This document shows, piece after piece, positions 40,461 through 49,017 of a stretch of 64,000 nt of DNA (positions are counted from its first letter, which is position 1; every line of letters starts with the position of its first letter). A model generated the notes under the pieces. That model made no database searches. It saw nothing but the letters and a program-made list of their open reading frames with translations, and was not told the origin of the DNA. Source of the stretch: Actinomycetaceae bacterium (GTDB lineage: Bacteria; Actinomycetota; Actinomycetes; Actinomycetales; Actinomycetaceae); contig JAUNVP010000001.1 of assembly GCA_030537615.1 (NCBI GenBank), forward strand, positions 124,001 through 188,000. Direction: 5' to 3'. Made by a program: the position numbers and the translations under genes.

Positions 40461-41739
40461 TAACTGGTGGCACGCACCGGTGGCCTCGCGCCCGGTCGAT
40501 GCCGAAGTCCGCATTCCGGGCTCGAAATCGTTAACAAACCGCATGCTGGTTCTCGCTGCGTTATCCAGCGGGATATCGCGTATCCGCGGGGCTCTCAGTG
40601 CCCGCGACACCGATCTCATGGTTGACGGTCTGCGTAAACTCGGTGCTTCAATTGATGTCGAAGGCGATACTCTCACTATCTCACCGATCGAACTGAGCAA
40701 ACCCGCACGTATTCACTGCGGCCTCGCTGGAACCGTCATGCGCTTTCTTCCAGCCGTCGCATCGCTCGGCACCGTCCCCATCACCTTCACCGCAGACGAA
40801 CAAGCTCAGTCGCGGCCCATTACGCCACTGCTGGACGCTCTCCGATCGCTGGATGTTACTGTCACCCACAAGTCCGACATGCCGTTTCCTGTGACAGTCC
40901 AGGGCCCAGTGCGCACCACCGACATAGTGCACCTCGATTCATCTGCGTCGTCACAATTCGTCACCGCCATACTGCTCATCGCTCCCCTACTGGGGGCCCC
41001 CGGGCGTACCGTAACGATCATTCTCGACGGCGATACTCCCTCGCGCCCTCATATCGACATGACTGTCTCAACTCTCCGCGCTCGCGGTATCCGAGTCGAT
41101 ACTCCGAACGAGCGCACCTTCACCGTTTCCTGCGGCACTATCTCGCCTCTCGATATCACGATTGAACCCGACCTGTCGAACGCCGGACCTTTTCTCGCTG
41201 CCGCACTCGTGACGGGTGGACGAGTATCGATTCCGGACTGGCCGGCAGAAACAACACAGGCTGGAAACGAGTGGATCTCAATCGTGCGCGATATGGGTGG
41301 GATAGTGTCCACGCGCGGTTCGCTCACTGTCTCAGCCGGGGAACAAATCAGAGGAATCAAGCAAGATTTTTCCCAAGTTGGAGAACTCGTCCCGACCGTT
41401 ACCGCCCTTGCGGCTTTGGCAACTACACCGTCCGAGCTGACGGGCATCGGCCATCTCCGCGGACACGAAACAGATCGATTGAGCGCGTTAGCCAACGAAC
41501 TTCGCACTCTGGGAATCGACGTCATCGAAGGACCTGACTATCTGCGCATTGACCCGACAAACGGCTGGCGCGAGCGACTCCCCAAACGCATCGATCTGCG
41601 GTCCTATCACGATCATCGAATGGCGACTTTTGGCGCCATCATTGGATTGTCCGTACCGGGAGTTCGGGTGGAGAACATTGCGACAACCTCGAAAACGCTT
41701 CCCGATTTCCCAACGATGTGGGAGGCGATGCTCGCGTGA
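40420..41739 (+). CDS. aroA: 3-phosphoshikimate 1-carboxyvinyltransferase (EPSP synthase)
   Basis: 439 residues from the ATG at 40420, where GGAGG (40409-40413) lies 6 nt upstream; this overlaps the doxX-like gene by 41 nt. A TTG near 40450 is an alternative. Transfers enolpyruvate from PEP to shikimate-3-P. Motifs: PGSKSLTNRMLVLAAL, the actinobacterial GLAGTVMRFLPA, SSASSQFVTA, DLSNAGPFLAAAL, LRGHETDRL and HDHRMA near the C-terminus. rsgA follows with GTGA overlap. Sensitivity to glyphosate cannot be read reliably by eye. Confidence 0.95.
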   Translation: MKRGKRQRPPLTRNNWWHAPVASRPVDAEVRIPGSKSLTNRMLVLAALSSGISRIRGALSARDTDLMVDGLRKLGASIDVEGDTLTISPIELSKPARIHCGLAGTVMRFLPAVASLGTVPITFTADEQAQSRPITPLLDALRSLDVTVTHKSDMPFPVTVQGPVRTTDIVHLDSSASSQFVTAILLIAPLLGAPGRTVTIILDGDTPSRPHIDMTVSTLRARGIRVDTPNERTFTVSCGTISPLDITIEPDLSNAGPFLAAALVTGGRVSIPDWPAETTQAGNEWISIVRDMGGIVSTRGSLTVSAGEQIRGIKQDFSQVGELVPTVTALAALATTPSELTGIGHLRGHETDRLSALANELRTLGIDVIEGPDYLRIDPTNGWRERLPKRIDLRSYHDHRMATFGAIIGLSVPGVRVENIATTSKTLPDFPTMWEAMLA

Positions 41740-42767
41740 GTCGACGCGATATCGGCACAGATGACCCCCGTGTGCGTGTGAGGCCGGGTAAGCGGTCGAG
41801 GCCGCGCACAAAAATCCGACCCGATTATTCGGACGCCCCGCTCGGACGAGTGATCGGCGTGGACCGAGGGCGCTATCACGTCATTAGCCCCGATGACACT
41901 CCGCTCGTCGCGGTCAAAGCCCGCGAATTGGGGCGTGGAGCCATCGTCGTTGGAGACCGAGTGCGATTAACCGGTGACCTTTCGGGTACAAAAGATACTC
42001 TGGCGAGAATTGTTGAAGTCGATGAGCGCGACACGGTCTTGCGCCGAAGCGGTGAAGATGCCGATACTAAAGGACGCGAAAAAACAATAGTCGCCAACGC
42101 AGATAATATGGTCATTGTTACCGCGATGACGAACCCTCCGGTCAGACCCGGGTTTATTGACCGATGCCTGGTGGCGGCTTACGATGCTCACCTTCAACCG
42201 ATTGTCTGCCTCACCAAAGCCGACCTCGGGGATCCCGACAACGTTCTCGACCTGTGCCGTTCGCTCGGGGTGCATACAATCGTTGCGTCGAACGATGTAA
42301 ACCACCCGGCTCACTCCGGTTATCGCGAACTTGCCGACCTTGTCTCCGGCGAACTATCAGTTCTCATCGGCCACTCGGGGGTGGGCAAATCAACGCTAAT
42401 TAACGCCATCATCCCCAGTGCTAATCGAAGCATCGGGGATGTGAACTCAGTGACCGGTCGCGGGCGCCACACGTCCACATCCGTCGAAGCACTCGCGCTT
42501 CCGGGCGGAGGCTGGATCATTGACACACCGGGAGTGCGCGGCTTCGGACTCGCTCACGTTGATCCGAGTACCGTCATAGATGCGTTCGATGAGTTGCGTG
42601 AGGTCGCCGAGGAATGTCCACGCGGTTGCCCGCATTTTGATGACAGTCTCGACTGCGCTTTTGATCAGTGGGCCGGACATGTCCCGTATCGAAAGAACCG
42701 GGTTGAGAGTATCAGGCGGCTTCTGGAGAGTTTGAAAGCAGCTCAGGAAAAGCCGTGGGAATCCTAG
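41736..42767 (+). CDS. rsgA: Small-subunit maturation GTPase RsgA
   Basis: 343 residues from the GTG at 41736, which overlaps the aroA stop (GTGA); a GTG at 41718 is an alternative. Late 30S assembly GTPase. The N-terminus is a basic tail with RPGKRSRPRTK, then an OB-fold. The G motifs come in circularly permuted order: LTKADL (G4), then GHSGVGKSTLIN (G1), then DTPGVRGFG (G3). The C-terminal zinc knuckle is ECPRGCPHFDDSLDCAF. Its stop overlaps that of the opposing glutamine amidotransferase gene. Confidence 0.95.
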   Translation: MSRRDIGTDDPRVRVRPGKRSRPRTKIRPDYSDAPLGRVIGVDRGRYHVISPDDTPLVAVKARELGRGAIVVGDRVRLTGDLSGTKDTLARIVEVDERDTVLRRSGEDADTKGREKTIVANADNMVIVTAMTNPPVRPGFIDRCLVAAYDAHLQPIVCLTKADLGDPDNVLDLCRSLGVHTIVASNDVNHPAHSGYRELADLVSGELSVLIGHSGVGKSTLINAIIPSANRSIGDVNSVTGRGRHTSTSVEALALPGGGWIIDTPGVRGFGLAHVDPSTVIDAFDELREVAEECPRGCPHFDDSLDCAFDQWAGHVPYRKNRVESIRRLLESLKAAQEKPWES

Positions 42768-43501
42768 GAATACAGCTCGACAAAGTTCCGTAACAGGCGA
42801 TGCACTGGGGTCACATCAACTGCTTCACACGAGTCGATAATCCGCTGCTGATCGTCGGGGGCGTAGTACCCGGCCTGCGCATACGCAATGATTCGTAAAT
42901 ATAGGGCAGGCCAGTCGAGTTCGGGATGAAACTGCGTGCCGTAGACATTGTCTCCGACCTTAAATAGTTGAACCGGGCATGCTTCAGCTGTCGCCAAAAG
43001 CGTGGCGTGTGGGGGAAGAACTTCACATGCTTCCTTGTGACCGACATAGGCATTAAAGGATGAAGGCATGTCTCGCGTAATGGGATCTTTTCGGCCTGCG
43101 TCAGTCAACGTCAGTCGCGGGGCGGAGATTTCTTCGGCATATTTGTGTGAAATCACCCCTCCTTGATGCGCCAATACTGTCCCCACGCCATAGCACACCC
43201 CGAGGAACGGATGGTCGCGGGCAATCACCACATCGAGAAGTTCAAATATCTCTCGTTCAATCCGTTTTTGAACATCGGATTTCTCGTCTTCGGGAATAAG
43301 CGAGTCAAACGGTGAACCGCACAGAATAATGCCAGCCCACTCATCGAGGTCGATGGCTGGCATGGGCTCTTGTTCCAGGCGCAAGCGGATGAGCTCGTGC
43401 GGAGTCAAGCCGCTGTATTCGAGAAACTTCTCGTACTCCGACTGGGCGATGTCTTCTTGCGGTCTCGATCCGATAAGGAGAAACTGTGCTTTCTTTTCCA
43501 C
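42764..43501 (-). CDS. Class I glutamine amidotransferase (GMP-synthase-like)
   Basis: 245 residues from a GTG start. The catalytic Cys is in LGVCYGVGTVLA, and the His and Glu partners in GTQFHPELDW, so the triad is complete. No synthase domain is fused and no partner gene is nearby, so it belongs with the stand-alone GATase1 proteins, several of which hydrolyse gamma-glutamyl compounds. The substrate is unknown. TAGGCT 7 nt before the GTG suggests a leaderless message; the gene is divergent from hisN, and converges on rsgA with a 4-nt stop overlap. Confidence 0.9.
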   Translation of the reverse strand: MEKKAQFLLIGSRPQEDIAQSEYEKFLEYSGLTPHELIRLRLEQEPMPAIDLDEWAGIILCGSPFDSLIPEDEKSDVQKRIEREIFELLDVVIARDHPFLGVCYGVGTVLAHQGGVISHKYAEEISAPRLTLTDAGRKDPITRDMPSSFNAYVGHKEACEVLPPHATLLATAEACPVQLFKVGDNVYGTQFHPELDWPALYLRIIAYAQAGYYAPDDQQRIIDSCEAVDVTPVHRLLRNFVELYS

Positions 43502-43559
43502 ACCGGCAAGCCTAGCTCAATGACGCGGATCCGGCTGACAGTCGGGTACCGTTGGGAGT
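43502..43559. promoter_or_regulatory. Divergent leaderless promoters (amidotransferase / hisN)
   Basis: Only 58 nt separate the two start codons. On the minus strand TAGGCT (43514-43509) is 7 nt from the amidotransferase GTG; on the plus strand TACCGT (43547-43552) is 7 nt from the hisN ATG. Both transcripts could therefore begin at, or within a base of, their start codons. Confidence 0.45.
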
Positions 43560-44357
43560 ATGAACGCTACGAATCGTTATAATGATGATCTTCGACTTGC
43601 CCACGTCCTCGCGGATCAAGCGGACGCGGTGACAATGGATCGATTCCGCTCGACGGATCTGAAAGTATCTGCCAAAGCTGACCATTCTCCGGTGACGGAT
43701 GCTGATCGTTCAGCGGAAGAGACGATCCGTAAACAACTGTCATCGGCCCGCTCACGCGACAGTGTGTACGGAGAGGAAATGGGGACGACGGGGCGTTCCT
43801 CGCGTGTCTGGGTGATTGATCCGATCGATGGGACCAAAAACTACCTGCGCGGTGTACCGGTGTGGGCGACCCTCATCGGCCTCGTTGAGGACGGTAATGT
43901 TGTCGCCGGTGTTGTCTCCGCCCCCGCTCTCGGTCGCCGCTGGTGGGCCGCGCAGGGCCAGGGAGCATTTACGGGAACGTCCCTCCTTCGCAATCGACCG
44001 ATCCGTGTATCACAAATCGACTCCCTCTCGGAGGCATCCCTCTCTTATTCGTCCCTTGACGGATGGGAGCAAGCCGGGCGTCTCGATGAGTTTCTCGATC
44101 TGACGCGCGCTATGTGGCGCACCCGCGCCTACGGTGATTTCTGGTCGTACATGATGGTTGCCGAAGGTACGGTTGATGCTGCGGCTGAGCCGGAACTCGA
44201 AGCGTATGACATGGCTGCTTTGGTTGCCATCGTCGAAGAAGCAGGCGGTCGTTTTACGTCGCTCCTCGGCGACCGGGGCCCGTGGGGTGGTAACGCTCTT
44301 GCGACTAACGGTCGCATCCACCAAGAGATTCTTGATCGCCTCTCCTGGGAGGAGTAA
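43560..44357 (+). CDS. hisN: Histidinol-phosphatase HisN (inositol-monophosphatase family)
   Basis: 265 residues. Mg-dependent phosphatase of the IMPase fold. Motifs: SPVTDADRSAEETIR, the metal Glu in YGEEMG, DPIDGTKNYLRG, and EAYDMAALVAIVEEAGG near the C-terminus. The AEPELEAYDM variant agrees with actinobacterial HisN, which completes histidine synthesis; an inositol-1-phosphatase role cannot be excluded without alignment. It stands alone ahead of sbcD with a 36-nt gap. Likely leaderless (TACCGT, 7 nt), although GGGAG is also close to the ATG. Confidence 0.9.
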   Translation: MNATNRYNDDLRLAHVLADQADAVTMDRFRSTDLKVSAKADHSPVTDADRSAEETIRKQLSSARSRDSVYGEEMGTTGRSSRVWVIDPIDGTKNYLRGVPVWATLIGLVEDGNVVAGVVSAPALGRRWWAAQGQGAFTGTSLLRNRPIRVSQIDSLSEASLSYSSLDGWEQAGRLDEFLDLTRAMWRTRAYGDFWSYMMVAEGTVDAAAEPELEAYDMAALVAIVEEAGGRFTSLLGDRGPWGGNALATNGRIHQEILDRLSWEE

Positions 44358-44393
44358 ACGTCAGTTGTCGGTCGCTCGTCGTACGGTAGTTGC

Positions 44394-45578
44394 ATGAGAT
44401 TTATACACACGGCGGATTGGCATCTAGGACGGGTGCTCCACGATATGTCACTCGAACCGTTCCACGAGCAGTTCCTCGACCATATCGTCGAATTGACGCG
44501 CGAGGAGCGCCCAGATGGATTCCTCCTCGCCGGCGATGTCTTTGACCGCGCGATTGCGCCGACGACATCGATTGAACTACTGGAAGACGCGTTGGCGCGC
44601 CTGGTGGAGCATACGCGAATCGTTATTATTCCCGGCAATCACGATTCGGCTACTCGACTGGGATTTGGTTCACAGCTCTTTCGCGACCGCATCGAAATTG
44701 TGTCCCGGTTCCAACGCATCGGAACCCCCGTCGTTTTCGGGGCGGGAGACGAGGCAGTAAACGTGTACCCCATCCCCTACTTGGAACCGGATATTGCTCG
44801 ATATGCGCTCGCGGACGAAGTGACCGGTGCTGATGAATCCCCCGCGTTGCCGCGGTCGCACGAAGGTGTCATGTCGGGAGCTTTACGCCGGGTCAATCAA
44901 GACCTATCCAACCGGCCCGGTCACAGTATTGTCATGGTCCATGCCTTTGTTACCGGCGGTACTCCGTCAGATTCCGAACGGGATATTTCAGTGGGCGGGG
45001 CTCAGAATATCTCTGTCACCGCGTTTGAAAATCTCGGTTACGACGCTCCTCTGCCCCGTACGATTGACTACGTCGCCGCCGGCCATCTCCATCGACCGCA
45101 GAACATCACCGCACAGATTCCGATCCGCTACAGCGGATCCCCCATGCCTTTTTCTTTTTCGGAAGCCTCCGACCACAAGACGACCTCCATCGTCACGATC
45201 GAAGCCGGTCGCGTCGACGTCGAAACCGTCGATGTACCCCAGCCCTACGAATTACGCACTATTCGGGGAACCGTTGAGGAATTGACGCAGTCGCCGCCAG
45301 CCTGGGCTGAGCGCGCCTACGTTAGCGTCGAGGTCACGGATCAGCTTCGTCCCGATCGTCTCCATGCGCGCATCCGAGCAATCTATCCGCGCGCCCTCGT
45401 GATTCGTCATACTGGATTCTCCCGGCACCTCGGTAGTTCGTCACCGCGACAGGTTGTTGAACCGGTCGATATGGCCGAGATGTTCTTTACGAAAGCTTTT
45501 GATCGACCACTGGACGACGCTGAACGAGCAATCATTCACGACACCTGGACCACAATGCGAGCGGAGGCAGTCCAATGA
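44394..45578 (+). CDS. sbcD: Exonuclease SbcD (Mre11-like)
   Basis: 394 residues. Metallophosphoesterase nuclease subunit of SbcCD. Metal-binding motifs: HTADWHLGR, LAGDVFDRA, IIPGNHDS, VMVHAFVTG and AAGHLHRPQ. SbcCD opens hairpins, trims DNA ends and cleaves at cruciforms. TACGGT (44382-44387) 6 nt before the ATG suggests a leaderless start. It overlaps sbcC by 4 nt (ATGA). Confidence 0.96.
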   Translation: MRFIHTADWHLGRVLHDMSLEPFHEQFLDHIVELTREERPDGFLLAGDVFDRAIAPTTSIELLEDALARLVEHTRIVIIPGNHDSATRLGFGSQLFRDRIEIVSRFQRIGTPVVFGAGDEAVNVYPIPYLEPDIARYALADEVTGADESPALPRSHEGVMSGALRRVNQDLSNRPGHSIVMVHAFVTGGTPSDSERDISVGGAQNISVTAFENLGYDAPLPRTIDYVAAGHLHRPQNITAQIPIRYSGSPMPFSFSEASDHKTTSIVTIEAGRVDVETVDVPQPYELRTIRGTVEELTQSPPAWAERAYVSVEVTDQLRPDRLHARIRAIYPRALVIRHTGFSRHLGSSSPRQVVEPVDMAEMFFTKAFDRPLDDAERAIIHDTWTTMRAEAVQ

Positions 45579-48500
45579 GACTCATGCAGTTGTCCTTCTC
45601 CGCTCTCGGCCCGTTTCCGGGAAAACACACGATCGATTTCACGCAGTTTGAGGCATCGGGTCTCTACCTGTTACGCGGAGCGACCGGAGCTGGTAAATCA
45701 TCCATTATTGACGCAATTACCTTCGGCCTCTACGGAACTGTTGCCGGGGGACGAAAAACGTCCTCAATGGAGAGATTGCGGTCAAACTATGCAGATCGCC
45801 AAACCGCGACTGAAGTCAGTCTCCGGTTCGAAGTAAGCGCGGGAATATACGAGGTCGTTCGACGCCCCAGCTACCTCAAGGAAGGTAACAAACACCCGAC
45901 CCCTTCCACCGCAGTGCTACACAAATTGACCATGTCGGACGAAACCGTCGTTGATCGCCAACCGATCGCGACGCGCGTGTCGGATGTAGACAGGGAAATT
46001 CCGCGGATTATCGGTGTAGGCGAAGACCAATTCCTGCAAACGGTAGTGCTTCCGCAAGGAAAATTTGCGCGGTTTATCCAGTCGGGCCCCACCGAGCGCA
46101 AAAGCGTTCTCGAGGACATATTCCGCACGCAGCCCTTCGAAGAGTTCACTCGGCGACTTCGCGAACAGGCTGAAAACAGCGAACGACGTTTTTCTGAGCA
46201 GCTATCCGCTACCACGCACTGTGGGCTATCGCTCTCCCAAGAAATCGGCGATCTATGCCGAGCAGAGCGCTTTGATGATGCCAGCACCGCTACGGCAGAG
46301 CTACTGAACGACCAGATCGACGAGGAACGTGCGCTCGTTAGTATCGAAACAGAAGCTCTCGCAAATCTACGCGAAGTCCAACTGCTGCTCGATGAATCAC
46401 GTGCGATCGAGCAGGAGCGTCACAAGTGGGCAGAGCTGAAGCGACGCAGCGATGAGCTCGACGAGTGTGCCGATGAACGACAGACCCAACGCCAACAGAT
46501 CGAGCGAGCGCGTGAAGCCGCTACCGTCAATCTCGCAATTGATGCGGTTGAGGAAGCGCGTCAAATGTTGGAAGACCGCTCTGCTTGCTTTGAGACTGCT
46601 GCGCTTGCGCTCAGTGATGAGTTTCGCGCACAGTGTGGTCTACCTGTGGAAACAGACCGAGCGAATACCGACGTTTTGCTCGAAGAGCTAAGTTCTATTG
46701 ATGATGATTTGTCGAAACAAATCTCGACTCTTGATTCAGCTCTGAAGCGAGAAGAGAGCCTCGAAAAAGATCGCGCCGATCGCGATCAGTTGACTGCCAC
46801 CATTGACTCCTTAACGCAGGCGCGTCAACCATTGGCATCCTTAATCGATGCGGCTCCCGATGCTTTGGCTCGCCGCCAACAAATCATTGATGAGAATCGT
46901 GCCTCCGTGCGCGCCCTCCCCGAGGCGATTTCTACTCTCAATGAGATCAACAAACGATTAGAATTGCACGATCAGGCAGATGCTGAGCGGACCAAACTGA
47001 TCGAAATCGCCGCCGACATCACTCGTGCTGTTAGCGATGCAACCCGTTCAAAAGCAACGTACGACAACCTATACGCACGCTGGTTGACGAATTCCGCTCT
47101 TATTCTTGCCGATAATCTGAGCGATGATACGCCCTGCCCTGTCTGCGGTTCACGTGAACATCCCGATCCGATCACCGGCGATAGCTTCGATGTCTCATTT
47201 GACGAGGTCAATCGCGCACATGAGATCTCCACTCAGGATACCGATCGCCTGCGAGACCTGCGTCAACAACACAAAGACGCGAATAGCCGAATTGCTGATC
47301 TCAACACACGGGCCGGTGCGCTGAGGGCAGTCCTAGAGGAACAGCGTGAAACGCAACAAGCACTCGTCGATTCTCTGCACGCCCTCGACACGCAGACTGC
47401 AGACTTGGAAAAGGAACTCTCCGAGGCGCGTGAACAGCTCGAAGAAAGCCGCGAGCAACTGACAGCCATCGATATTGATCTGGCCACACACTCCGCACGT
47501 CGACAGGCACTTGAACAAACCATTGCCGACGAAGAAACTCGGCTTCTTCAGGTTCGTGGAACATTTGACACTGTTCACGGTCGTCTCACGCACGTATCGT
47601 CACATCGGGTTCATATTCGGGCGATGATGGAAGCAACACGACAACTCGAAACCGCTCGACGCGCTGCAGGCGATGCTCAGGCGCGTCTCAATTCGGTACT
47701 GGCGAATTCGCCCTTTGATTCTCCCGACGAGGCTCGGCAAGCATCGCTCACGCCCGACGAGCTCGCCACCATTGAATCCATTGTCAAAAACTATGACGAT
47801 GCCGTTACCAGCACCAAAGCACGTCTGACAGACGCGGAGACTTCAGGTCTTCATCGACGTAACCACGCTCGAGTTGATCTGCTCAATGCCACCGTTCAGC
47901 GCGTGAGCGACCGATGCGACGACGCTCATGATCGGGTGGTTTCACATCGGGAGTTTCGTCGCCAGCTGAAGCAGACTGCTCAATCACTGTCCGCGCATAT
48001 ACGTCAACTCGAACAAATCGATGCTGATTCCGGTCCTATTCGTCGTCTCGCGCAAGCTGCACGGGGAGCTTCGGTTGAAGACGGCAATAGAATACCGTTG
48101 GGAACGTGGGTTTTAATGACTCGCTTCGAGGACGTTCTCGCGGCGTCTAATCCCTATCTCACCCAGTTCTCTTCGGGCCGATATGCTTTGCGGCGAACCG
48201 CTACCGATCCCGGTTCACGCCAGTCTATCGGTGGACTAGGACTCGCAGTATTCGATTTTGAAACAGATGTTGAGCGTGCCCCAACCTCACTATCAGGTGG
48301 TGAAACGTTTTATGTATCGCTCGCTCTCGCACTCGGTTTAGTCGAAGTCGTATCCTCGGAAGCCGGTGGAATTGAGTTTCGTTCTATGATCATTGACGAG
48401 GGGTTTGGTCATCTCGATCAAGGAACACTCGATCAAGTGATGCAGGGACTGGAACAGTTGCGAGATACGGGGCGGACGGTCGGTATTGTCTCGCACGTTG

Positions 48501-48580
48501 AAGAGATGCATCGACGAATAAGTGACGGCATCCACGTCAGGAGACTCGCTGAGGGATCAACGCTCAGCGTTGTTGGTTAG
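45575..48580 (+). CDS. sbcC: Exonuclease subunit SbcC (Rad50-like SMC ATPase)
   Basis: 1001 residues. ABC-type ATPase arms joined by long coiled coils. Walker A GATGAGKSSIIDAI near residue 36, Q-loop region VVLPQGKFARFIQ, the zinc hook CPVC (Cys521 and Cys524) at the middle, signature LSGGETFYVSLALALG and Walker B SMIIDEGFGHLD near the C-terminus. The coiled coils are interrupted by short breaks, as in the family. The end overlaps the opposing small gene by 24 nt. Confidence 0.96.
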   Translation: MRLMQLSFSALGPFPGKHTIDFTQFEASGLYLLRGATGAGKSSIIDAITFGLYGTVAGGRKTSSMERLRSNYADRQTATEVSLRFEVSAGIYEVVRRPSYLKEGNKHPTPSTAVLHKLTMSDETVVDRQPIATRVSDVDREIPRIIGVGEDQFLQTVVLPQGKFARFIQSGPTERKSVLEDIFRTQPFEEFTRRLREQAENSERRFSEQLSATTHCGLSLSQEIGDLCRAERFDDASTATAELLNDQIDEERALVSIETEALANLREVQLLLDESRAIEQERHKWAELKRRSDELDECADERQTQRQQIERAREAATVNLAIDAVEEARQMLEDRSACFETAALALSDEFRAQCGLPVETDRANTDVLLEELSSIDDDLSKQISTLDSALKREESLEKDRADRDQLTATIDSLTQARQPLASLIDAAPDALARRQQIIDENRASVRALPEAISTLNEINKRLELHDQADAERTKLIEIAADITRAVSDATRSKATYDNLYARWLTNSALILADNLSDDTPCPVCGSREHPDPITGDSFDVSFDEVNRAHEISTQDTDRLRDLRQQHKDANSRIADLNTRAGALRAVLEEQRETQQALVDSLHALDTQTADLEKELSEAREQLEESREQLTAIDIDLATHSARRQALEQTIADEETRLLQVRGTFDTVHGRLTHVSSHRVHIRAMMEATRQLETARRAAGDAQARLNSVLANSPFDSPDEARQASLTPDELATIESIVKNYDDAVTSTKARLTDAETSGLHRRNHARVDLLNATVQRVSDRCDDAHDRVVSHREFRRQLKQTAQSLSAHIRQLEQIDADSGPIRRLAQAARGASVEDGNRIPLGTWVLMTRFEDVLAASNPYLTQFSSGRYALRRTATDPGSRQSIGGLGLAVFDFETDVERAPTSLSGGETFYVSLALALGLVEVVSSEAGGIEFRSMIIDEGFGHLDQGTLDQVMQGLEQLRDTGRTVGIVSHVEEMHRRISDGIHVRRLAEGSTLSVVG

Positions 48581-48991
48581 ACCTCTGGCCAAGGCAATTC
48601 TCTCGTCGGGACTATACCATTCGAGAGCGTGTTCGAGAACGGACTCAACCGCGGCGTCTGCTTCTTCTTGAGTGGTCGCTTGACAGGCGCGCAGGACATC
48701 CTCCTCAGCATCCGCCGAGTCCACCAAAAATGCGCTCACCCAATCCCACGTGATTTCTCGCGTGGCCGTGTCGTCAGCTGACTCGACGTCAACTGCCGCC
48801 ACGAGTCGACGGTACGGGCCAGCGTGGTCTCGAATAAGTTCAAGAGCCCGGATCGAAGCTTCCACTGTCGCTTCGTATTCCGACAGCTCCTGTTCATCAC
48901 CGCCCACAGTTGGAATGGGGAGGGTCGCAGGTCGAATTGGAAGTGCTGGAGCTTTTAGTTCTTCAGCGAATAACGGGACAAAAACACGCAT
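48557..48991 (-). CDS. DUF6912-like conserved actinobacterial protein
   Basis: 144 residues, acidic and without membrane segments. The N-terminus MRVFVPLFAEEL and the segment ITWDWVSAFLVDSADAEEDV followed by CQATTQEEADAAVESVLEHALEWYSPDER give a compact alpha/beta impression. I believe this corresponds to the small actinobacterial family now numbered DUF6912; confidence in that number is low. No function is known. It is tail-to-tail with sbcC and 26 nt upstream of the CpaE-like gene's stop on the same strand. Confidence 0.7.
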   Translation of the reverse strand: MRVFVPLFAEELKAPALPIRPATLPIPTVGGDEQELSEYEATVEASIRALELIRDHAGPYRRLVAAVDVESADDTATREITWDWVSAFLVDSADAEEDVLRACQATTQEEADAAVESVLEHALEWYSPDERIALARGLTNNAER

Positions 48992-49017
48992 AGTCCAAGT
49001 GTGACACGATTGCCACC

